Shown: piece after piece, positions 9,801 to 17,400 of the stretch
How positions within the stretch are numbered: the stretch's first letter is position 1
How the letters are laid out: the number at the start of each line of letters is the position of its first letter
Source: JADKIH01 sp031417555
GTDB lineage: Bacteria > Bacteroidota > Bacteroidia > AKYH767-A > 2013-40CM-41-45
Direction: 5' to 3'
Assembly (NCBI GenBank): GCA_031417555.1
Contig: JANOVV010000030.1
Span: forward strand, 1 to 54,520
DNA: 54,520 nucleotides
Translations under genes and position numbers: made by a program
The notes under the pieces: generated by a model
Database searches by the model: none
What the model was told of the DNA's origin: nothing
The model's input: only the letters and a program-made list of their open reading frames with translations

Positions 9801-11855
9801 ACCGCAAAAAGGTGGAATCGTATCAACAGAAGCAACCGGTTTAGGACTAACTGTAAGATTATATGTAATCGTTTCTGTACAAGTTCCCATTGTACCAGTA
9901 ATTGTAAAAACTGTATTCGCCAGAGGAGAAACTATTTGAATAGCTGATGTAGAATCTGAAAAAGAATAAGAAGGAGACGCTGACCATACATAAGTAGTAG
10001 CACCTGATACTGTTAAGGTATCAGTATCGCCAATACATATTTGTGACCGGCCTGTAACACTCATACTCAATCCTGCAGTAACTGAAAAAGAAGTTGGAAC
10101 TGTGTCAATACATCCAGTTATGCCATCCGTTACAATGGCAATGAAATTATAAGTTGCGGCAACCGGAGGAAAATCCGCCGTAATACTTGAAGAATCAGGA
10201 GCTGCTCCCGTAATTACAGAATAATCCGGTGATGTTCCCCATTCATACGTTGTTCCCGCACCGGAACCCATTACGGTAAAAGTATTCGAAAGCGGAGTTT
10301 GTGATGCACATAAATTCGCTGAAGAAGCAGAAATGGTAGGCTGAGGATATTGACTAATGGCTACACAATCAGGTGTAGATGTACAACCATTTGCATCGGT
10401 AACTGTTACACAATAACTTGTAGAGTTAGTATTAAAAGTATAGGGATCAAAAATAGTATCATTATTTAATCCTGCTGATGGAGCCCATTGATACTGATAA
10501 GGAGCCAGTCCGCCTGCAGCCGCTGCATTTAATTGGGCAGAGTCGCTTTTACAAACTGTGATGAACCCCCCGGCAAAAACAGTCGGAACATCATTTACAA
10601 TAACATCAACAGAAGTATCTGCCATACAACCCAGAGCATCCGTAATATTTAATGTAATTGTATAAGGTCCACCTACAGGAAGTGTTGTAACAATTGTTGA
10701 GGCACAACTGGAACAGGAATAAGACCCTGCTCCCGCCCAGATATATGCAACAGGCATAGTAACATTTGAAACACTTGAACTTAAATTTACATCCTCCCCC
10801 TGACAAACTTGCGAGGGTCCTGTAGCAGTAACAACCGGCTTCGGAAGGAGATTTATTGTAGTAAAAGTCGTATCCGGACCACAAACTCCTTGTACGATTA
10901 GTCTTACCGAAAACGAAGGTCCTGCGCCAACAAAAGTATGGTTAACAGATTGACCGGTTGCTGTATTTGATGGGCCCGATAACGGATCACCAAAATCCCA
11001 GTCCCAGTTAGTAATATTCGGAGGTACATTTGGAGGATCAGGAAGAATTGATGCTGCTCCATTAAAAGTAATAACACTTCCAATACATGAAGAAGGAGGT
11101 AAATAACTAATTACCGGAAAAAGATCCTGTGCAACTATTTCCTGGCTCACCGTTTTGCATCCGCATTGAAGATTACAAACTCTAAGAATGACATTTGTTG
11201 TTCCTATCGTGCTAAAAGTAATTGTTGTATCAGCACCTGCTGATGGAATATAACTTCCGGCATCAAACTTCCATTCGTAAGTAATGTTTGATCCGCCATG
11301 CAAAACTGTTGCACTTGGCTGAAGTAATGAAGAAAGAGGTATACAACCATTAGAAGGGTTTGCATTAAAATTCGCATCGGGTCTTGCAACTATAGCATCG
11401 TTAGGTGTTGTTGCAATTATATCAAACGCTTCCTGGTTCCCTGCGTTTCCATCAACCATTACATAATAAGTAGTTCCGGAAATAGTAGCAAATGTTATAC
11501 TCATTGTTCCACCGGTTGCACTGCTTCCACTGGCACATTGCCCTATCGATGCTAACGTTCCACACCCGCCTGTATAAATTTCCATATCGAGGCCAGGATT
11601 ATTATTAATATTGTTAACAGTTACTGTAGATGATCCATTGTTTATTGCGAGAATAGTAAACCAAACATTGTTATTTAAAACAGCGTCGCCGCAAGATAAT
11701 GCCGGGTCACTTCCTCCGACAGAAGCACCGATTGTGCTTCTGTTTACTGAACTGCCGGCACATAATGTAACAGCTGATGCACAATTATCCTGAGCATGAA
11801 CATTTATACTAAAAAATATTATCAGTATAAATAAATAGATAGAATTTTTGATCAC
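6843..11855 (-). CDS. Giant T9SS type B sorting-domain surface protein with PKD/Ig-like modules
   Basis: A 1670-aa secreted protein. A signal peptide (1-21, ending VHAQ) precedes a Cys-containing beta-sandwich domain (about 22-150). A long series of PKD/Ig-like modules follows; the clearest PKD has WDWDFGD and a cysteine-rich strand (about 280-330). The modules repeat the pattern of a Cys, an aromatic YxW strand and a TVxVN end strand. The last 82 residues (1589-1670) form a gliding-motility-associated C-terminal domain: PNVFSP (1592-1597), VWDRWG, WDANG (1639-1643) and a final VQVMRGE. This domain type directs proteins through the type IX system and on to the cell surface. The PKD modules suggest adhesion or an extracellular scaffold; no catalytic domain is visible. 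The start gives a complete signal peptide. Confidence 0.88.
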   Translation of the reverse strand: MIKNSIYLFILIIFFSINVHAQDNCASAVTLCAGSSVNRSTIGASVGGSDPALSCGDAVLNNNVWFTILAINNGSSTVTVNNINNNPGLDMEIYTGGCGTLASIGQCASGSSATGGTMSITFATISGTTYYVMVDGNAGNQEAFDIIATTPNDAIVARPDANFNANPSNGCIPLSSLLQPSATVLHGGSNITYEWKFDAGSYIPSAGADTTITFSTIGTTNVILRVCNLQCGCKTVSQEIVAQDLFPVISYLPPSSCIGSVITFNGAASILPDPPNVPPNITNWDWDFGDPLSGPSNTATGQSVNHTFVGAGPSFSVRLIVQGVCGPDTTFTTINLLPKPVVTATGPSQVCQGEDVNLSSSVSNVTMPVAYIWAGAGSYSCSSCASTIVTTLPVGGPYTITLNITDALGCMADTSVDVIVNDVPTVFAGGFITVCKSDSAQLNAAAAGGLAPYQYQWAPSAGLNNDTIFDPYTFNTNSTSYCVTVTDANGCTSTPDCVAISQYPQPTISASSANLCASQTPLSNTFTVMGSGAGTTYEWGTSPDYSVITGAAPDSSSITADFPPVAATYNFIAIVTDGITGCIDTVPTSFSVTAGLSMSVTGRSQICIGDTDTLTVSGATTYVWSASPSYSFSDSTSAIQIVSPLANTVFTITGTMGTCTETITYNLTVSPKPVASVDTIPPFCGCATVTLNGVGSTAGMSYLWTSQNGSSIVAPTNIFTNATICGSDSITLLVTDVSTGCFSDSTIATTIRPNPNANVTVTPSLICNGVATLINLDGSGSDTGLVYNWTSNNPAAVITDTTAYSTTATVSSATVFYLTVSDTTGCDSTYSDTLQIYPPPSFTADVAFLCTSDPVLKSTLSVTGASPGSTYTWDTIPPCAVPSSASTDSQLFDFASCGAGVFNFTVSVNDAVTTCTTVLSQSITIVNGVTLVVSNDTAICEGGDAVLWASGANSYAWNTGDITDTVIVSGLTAAGSPYVFTVIGTVGSCTDTSTINVVVNPVPTTSAICCDSLVCENDPITQYSVGPPSANTYNWNVVGGVIVIGQGQDNVFINWNTVGLASISVVETTPLGCSGAVQNMNVIIDPLPLAPIVTGPDTVCSDEIDTYFVNAIAGSTYYWTINGGNMVLGPTGSVNTFQWITPGIDSLTVYEESAAGCIGPYTAFNVKVNPRPGVVSVTGNTLVCDNIPEIYTINPNPGSVYTWNVLNDLQDTLNASNDTLTVNWGTSSSGTINIFETNSFGCNSDTGNISITISQHPVTLIVVDSASVCNNAPYQIVANSNTLNVRWYTDGAGSFNDTTIASAIYIPAPADTGYVHLTMVAKSPPCINDTARVVLYFSPSPIVSITGPLSPICYGTIDSLRATGGGTYLWTPGGIPFSVIGVRPLVTTTYTVAVTNSYNCTTLDSFTVNVIPPGIADAGNDVTVCITDSILLNGSQQNAGGVMWSTLGDGIFAPDSTSLSVRYIAGALDTVSNSVDIILTTTGACLNLSDTINVVIQHLPDINAGNDTTLLSKSTAGVSVPLHPTATNVFGQQWTSSGSGTFTPSDTTFNATYVPSEADFNLDSVIIIVTTIGSCASDVDTLIIDFAPIVIPNVFSPYPSSPGYNDFFVIKYLTPHCILKVWDRWGSLVYTSDYYQNDWDANGLKADVYYYLVISEDKKYRGWVQVMRGE

Positions 11856-12152
11856 AGATTTTTTTTCAAGCTTCTAAGATAGCTTCTATCTTTATTAATC
11901 TATTTACAATTGCAATGAATTATTAACACCGTATTTTCCTCTAAAAGATGTGTCAATTAAGCGGTTTGGCAATGCTTTCAACACATATTCACACTCAACT
12001 TCACTATCTTGTACACAAAATAATCTCTAAAAATCAGTAAATATTATATTGAAAAGATGAATCTTTTAGCCTGTAATTGAACATCTAGTTAATTCAAAAC
12101 CAATCCCAAAATCCACCAATCAACAAATAAAAATCCCCATCTTTGCTCCTCA
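11856..12152. other. Divergent intergenic region with a small hairpin
   Basis: 297 bp between divergent genes. A perfect 7-bp inverted repeat with a 3-nt loop (AAGATAG/CTATCTT, 11876-11892) lies in the leader of the giant protein gene on the minus strand. No full promoter match was found in either direction. Confidence 0.4.
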
Positions 12153-13175
12153 ATGAATAATCATCTGCCGGATCTTTTCAACCTTTTCTCTAAATTAACT
12201 ATTCGCAAGTTAATCAATGTTTTTAAAGTTGGTGGCGGGTTTTATTTATCGCGATTAACCGGAAAACCATATGTTTTTGGATTGCCTGTTTCTGTATCTA
12301 TTGAACCAACAACTTCCTGTAACCTGAGATGCCCTGAATGCACAAGCGGCCTGAGAGCATTCACCAGACCTACGGGCATGCTCGAAGAAAAATTTTTCAG
12401 GGAAATAACTGATCAGCTTCATCGCGACCTGCTTTACCTTATATTTTATTTTCAAGGTGAACCATTTCTTAATCCCGATTTTATCAGGATGATTGAATAT
12501 GCCTCTTCTAAAAACATTTATACGGCAACCTCTACAAATGCTCATTTTCTCGATAAAGAAACGGCAAAGAAAACCGTAGAAAGCGGGCTCGACAGGCTTA
12601 TCATTTCACTGGATGGAACTACTCAGGAAATCTATCAGCAATATCGCATCGGTGGTTCACTCGAAAAAGTTTTAGAAGGTGCTAGAAATATTGTTGAATG
12701 GAAAAAAAAAATAAAATCTTCGCTTCCTTATGTTGTTTTTCAGTTTTTAGTAGTTCATCCAAACGAGCACCAAATTAACGAAGCAAAAAAACTTGCTAAG
12801 GAAATTGGAGTTGATAATATTGTTTTTAAAACCGCACAAATCTATGATTATGAAAAAGGGAATCCATTAATCCCTCATACAAATAAATATTCCCGTTATA
12901 AGAAAAACAAAGCAGGCGAATACATAATTAAAAATAGTCTTTTCAACCATTGCTGGAAACTATGGCATTCGTCCGTCATAACATGGGATGGAAAAACAGT
13001 TCCTTGCTGCTTCGATAAAGATGCAAAATATAAAATGGGTGATCTGAAAGAACATAAATTCAAAGTGATTTGGAAAGGCGACTTATATAAAAATTTTCGT
13101 CAGGCTGTTTTAACTAGCAGAAAGGAAACTGATATTTGCACAAACTGTTCTGAAGGAACTCACGTATTTAATTAA
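12153..13175 (+). CDS. Radical SAM/SPASM-domain protein
   Basis: A 340-aa radical S-adenosylmethionine protein. The [4Fe-4S] motif CNLRCPEC gives C56, C60 and C63, followed by QGEPFLNP (101-108), the usual glycine-rich SAM-contact strand. A C-terminal SPASM-like region has C267, the pair C285/C286 and C329xxC332, enough to hold at least one auxiliary cluster. SPASM proteins modify peptides or act as dehydrogenases/methyltransferases; the substrate here is unknown, and no small precursor-peptide gene is evident next to it. The WD40 gene starts 28 nt downstream and is probably co-transcribed, suggesting the two work together. No signal peptide, so cytoplasmic. Confidence 0.88.
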   Translation: MNNHLPDLFNLFSKLTIRKLINVFKVGGGFYLSRLTGKPYVFGLPVSVSIEPTTSCNLRCPECTSGLRAFTRPTGMLEEKFFREITDQLHRDLLYLIFYFQGEPFLNPDFIRMIEYASSKNIYTATSTNAHFLDKETAKKTVESGLDRLIISLDGTTQEIYQQYRIGGSLEKVLEGARNIVEWKKKIKSSLPYVVFQFLVVHPNEHQINEAKKLAKEIGVDNIVFKTAQIYDYEKGNPLIPHTNKYSRYKKNKAGEYIIKNSLFNHCWKLWHSSVITWDGKTVPCCFDKDAKYKMGDLKEHKFKVIWKGDLYKNFRQAVLTSRKETDICTNCSEGTHVFN

Positions 13176-13203
13176 TTTCTTTTAAAATCTTCAACTTCTT
13201 CAA

Positions 13204-14106
13204 ATGCCTATTACAATCAATAAGACTTTTGTATTTTCCGAACACGATGCTCCTGTTTATGGATTGGAAGCTTTCGGCGGCTCTGCATTTTTTTCCGGTG
13301 GCGGTGACCGGATAGTCAGTTGCCGGAATACTACAGAAAATTCCATAGCAAAAGGAATTGTAAATACCGGGTCAACAATCTATTCATTAAAATTTATTAG
13401 CGAAAAAAATATTCTTCTCGCCGGCGTTTCCGGCGGGGGAATGCATGTGATTGATCTCAATAAAAAAAAAGAAATTCACTTTCTTCTCAATCATGAAAAA
13501 GGAATTTTTGATATAAAATATTCTTTAAAACATGATAAGATTATAACAGCCGGCGGTGATGGTAAAATTTCATTATGGTCCGGAAAAGATTTTTCGTTTC
13601 TAAAAAGCATTTCATTCTGCAAAGAAAAAATCCGGGCCATTGCCTTTGACCAAAATGAAAACATAGCTGCTATCGGCTGTGGTGATGGCACCATTCATTT
13701 TATACGTATTGATGACTTAACGGAAATTCATAGTTTTACAGCACATCAATTTTCTGTTAATACCATCTGTTTTCATCCTGTTTTAAATATAATAATTAGT
13801 GGAGGAAAAGACGCCCACCTGAAATTTTGGAATTCTGAAAATTTCGAACTCGTAAAATCAATACCCGCTCACAATTATGCTATCTATTCAATTAGCTTCT
13901 CCCCTGATGGAAATTATTTTGCTACCGGAAGCCGTGATAAGACGATTAAAATATGGAGCGCGGAAACTTTTAATCTTTTAACAAGAATTGATCATGAAAA
14001 AAATAGCGGTCATATTCATAGTGTAAATAAAATTTTATGGATGAACGAAGCGCTTTTGTCCGCAGGAGATGATAAAAAAATTATCGGCTGGAAGGTTTCA
14101 AATTAA
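13204..14106 (+). CDS. Cytoplasmic WD40 beta-propeller protein
   Basis: A 300-aa protein built almost entirely of about seven WD40 repeats of 38-42 residues. The clearest blades end in GGDGKISLWS, GGKDAHLKFWN and GSRDKTIKIWS, with FSPDGNYFATGSRD and FHPVLNIIISGGKD as inner strands. There is no signal peptide or membrane segment, so it should form a cytoplasmic propeller acting as a protein-interaction platform. It starts 28 nt after the radical SAM/SPASM gene; a scaffold or substrate-presenting role for that enzyme is inference. A hairpin terminator lies 25 bp after the stop codon. Confidence 0.88.
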   Translation: MPITINKTFVFSEHDAPVYGLEAFGGSAFFSGGGDRIVSCRNTTENSIAKGIVNTGSTIYSLKFISEKNILLAGVSGGGMHVIDLNKKKEIHFLLNHEKGIFDIKYSLKHDKIITAGGDGKISLWSGKDFSFLKSISFCKEKIRAIAFDQNENIAAIGCGDGTIHFIRIDDLTEIHSFTAHQFSVNTICFHPVLNIIISGGKDAHLKFWNSENFELVKSIPAHNYAIYSISFSPDGNYFATGSRDKTIKIWSAETFNLLTRIDHEKNSGHIHSVNKILWMNEALLSAGDDKKIIGWKVSN

Positions 14107-14130
14107 AAAGTGAAATATATAAAAACAAAA

Positions 14131-14155
14131 AACTCCGGAATTTTCGTCCGAAGTT
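14131..14155. terminator. Hairpin terminator after the WD40 gene
   Basis: Arms AACTCCGGA (14131-14139) and TCCGAAGTT (14147-14155) pair with one G-T mismatch around a 7-nt loop. An A-rich tract precedes the stem and TTTTC follows, so it could work in both directions. Confidence 0.6.
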
Positions 14156-14360
14156 TTCTGATCAACAACTAAAATTACTTAACTTAAAACTTAACATGAA
14201 ACACAACTATTATAACGCCTGTTTGTAAGAAAAGTTTCATTTATTATAAAAGCCATGTTTTTGTTTAAAATTTCAATCTTTTTGTTTGATTTTTGCCGGA
14301 ATCTAATCCCCTATCCACCAAAAAAGCATACTGTTTTAATACATCCATTTTTAAATTTAT

Positions 14361-14397
14361 AAAAAAGCAGGGTAATTTTAAATCACCCTGCTTTTTT
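14361..14397. terminator. Rho-independent terminator of the 1876-aa protein gene
   Basis: AAAAAAGCAGGGT is followed by an AT loop and ACCCTGCTTTTTT. The stem is a perfect GCAGGGT/ACCCTGC extended by A6/T6, so it can end transcription from both converging genes. Confidence 0.85.
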
Positions 14398-14427
14398 ATA
14401 AATGCTTTTTATCAGCAAATTAATTTA

Positions 14428-17400
14428 TCATTCAATACCAGACGATTTAATAATCTTTATTATACGGTAATAATCGCCTTGAGTAATTCTTACAAAATAT
14501 ATTCCGGATCTGAGAGTATGGCCCATATTTATAGTACCGGCTGAACGACTGATTGATTCTACCACACGACCTGCTACATCCGTTATTGTAATATTAGCAT
14601 CCCCTTCCAATGGCGTTATAAATGTAATTGTAATATCCTCGCCGAAAGGATTTGGATAAGCAATTGCATTTATTTTTGTCGGTGCATCCGGTGCCGACAT
14701 ACGTGGAGATATTGTTGTGCAGGTTGTATCAATTACCATTTCAGTATTACTTCCCGTCTTACTAGGACTCGCATGAACGGAAGTTATCAGTGGTTCTCCA
14801 AAACCTGCTGTACCAAAAGCTGAAAGCTTAACAGTTACTTCATACCAAACATCATAAATCCAGTTTGGATAAGATGAGTTCGGAGTATAACTTGTATTTG
14901 TCGCCGGCGAATTAGTTATCAGCGGATAACCAAATGTATTTAAGTTTTTGTCGATGGAAGTAGTTACACTTACAACATCAGAAACATTTCCTAACAACAT
15001 TGATCCTTCTCCACCAGTCACTCCCAGACATTTGTAACCTGAAGGAACTGTATTACTTGAAGTAATGTAATCTAATTTGAACTCCATTTTCTTCACATTG
15101 TTAGCATCGAATAAGGCCATTTGTAAATTATCGGATCCTACCAGCTGATTGAATGTATGTCCCGAAGGCCACCCAATAGCGCTAAGTCCATATGTATTAT
15201 CCACAAAATTCTTTGAGAAAGTGGTTCGGATAGTTGCCGTATTTGTAGTGGTATTTATTGTCCATTCCTGACTAGCCCTGACATAACTATGTGATACGCC
15301 TTTGTAACAAATTTTATCAGAGGTTGACGGTGGTGGTGGCGGAGGTGCTGCCGGTGTACAATTTACATCAGGAATATGAATGGTAGTACATGTTTCTCCA
15401 ACATCTCCTCCTGTTTTATTTTGATCACCATCATGAACCATAAACACTAACCTATAAGTATGTCCGGATATTAATCCTAATTTATTTACATCCCATGAAA
15501 CCTCGGCGCCATAACCTTCATTATTTAAACTTGCAAAACCTCCTGCAGGTGTATGTGAACCACTGCCAAGGTTCCAATTATTTTTCACAGGATTTGCATC
15601 TGTTGTAATTGTAACAAGAGGAGGATTCCGTGTTTTATCAATCATCTTCACTGCACTTTTCCAGTTTCCACATACTCCTGTCGGCGGAATACCTTTTCCT
15701 CCTTGTTGCCAGTCTCCTATTCGACTGTTTGGTCCGTTTACAGTAAGATCTGTAATAAAGATAGAAGGCCACAATGGACGACCTCCACCCGCAGCAACAT
15801 CATTGGCTGCCTGATCTCCTGTTGAAATCGTATCACCTACAAGTGGGTTAGTAAAACACGACGGTGTTGCAGGTGTTGGTGTAATATTATAATTGGTAGT
15901 TGTAATTCCGCTAAATGTTTTAACACTTACCGATCTAACACCCAATAAAAGTGCATGTTCATCATTATACCATAATTTAATCACAGATCCGGTTGAACCA
16001 CAAGAAGCCGGTCCCGGATCAGATGCTCTTAAAACTTCACTCTCATTAAAAATAACTGCCGAGCGCGGCAAATTAGAATTATCCGGATAACTTAAGTTAC
16101 AATTACAATTGATTCCTTCCACTGTTGCTGTTGCTGAAGCGCTAACACTTGTTCCTCCCGAAATTCCCGAAGCTTTTGCTGTATTAGTATGCGTTTTAGT
16201 AATTGTAAATGAACGGCTGCATGTAACACTGTCGCCCGGCAAAATCGGACCCCATGTGCAAACATTTATATCATCAGCAGTATTGGCAGGCGTAGCATTA
16301 TCATCAATAATATTACCTGACGCACTGAAGTATTCGCTTTTATTCTTAACTACATATTTAAAGTTCACCGTAGTTGATACTCCATCCTGAAATTCACATA
16401 TGTCAGGTGTCTTTTTCAAGCTGATACCACATGCATGCGTCGATAATGTTCGTGAACATGTACTACTGCATCCGGAAGCATTTGACACGCTTACTGAATA
16501 ATATCCAGGTGCCGATGCTGTAATTGAAGCCGTAGTAGCTCCTGTATTCCACAGATAAGCTGTTCCTCCATTTACAGTAAATGTTGTATTATCTCCTTGG
16601 CATAAATCGTTATTTCCTGTGATCGTACATGAAGGTAATTGATTCACAATAACTGTTTGTGAACATGTACTTATGCAACCGTTGGCATCCGTTACTACTA
16701 CTGAATATGTTCCGGCCAAATTAACTGTTATACATGATGATGTCGCTTCTGTACTCCATCCATAAGAAGCTGCTCCACTTGGTGCACAAAGAGTTGTTGA
16801 CCCCCCGGAACAAATTGATGATGCTCCAGTTATTGAACATGTTAAAGGAGTATTCACTGTTACAGATTTACTGCATGAACTTGTACATCCGTTAGCTCCT
16901 GTTACAGTAACTGTATAATTTCCTGAACCAAAAACATTTATACATTGTGTTGTAGCACCCGTATTCCATGAATAAGATGATGCCCCGGGTGATGCACATA
17001 AGCTTGTCGAACCACCGGCACAAATACTCGAATTACCTGTTATACTGCAATTCGGTGTTGTAAGAATGTCAATATTCTGACTACAAGTTGCACTACATCC
17101 ATTGGTACCTGTTACAGTTACAGAATAATTTCCGGATGTATTAACTGTTATACATTGATTGGTTGAACCTGTGCTCCATGAATAATTTGCTCCTGCAGCT
17201 GTTGCACAAAGTATCGAAGAACTTCCATTACATATTAAAAGATTTCCTGCAATTGAACAGTTAGGAGGGTTATTTATCGTTACGCTTTTATTGCATGTGC
17301 TGCTGCATCCGTTATTATTTGTTATAGTTACCGAATAATTTCCAGCAGAATTAACAGAAATACATTGTGTTGTCGCACCGGTATTCCATAAATATGAAAC

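Larger units (their letters stand above)
14107..14427. other. Convergent intergenic region holding two terminators
   Basis: 321 bp between converging genes. Apart from the two hairpin terminators at 14131-14155 and 14361-14397 I see nothing coding. Confidence 0.5.
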
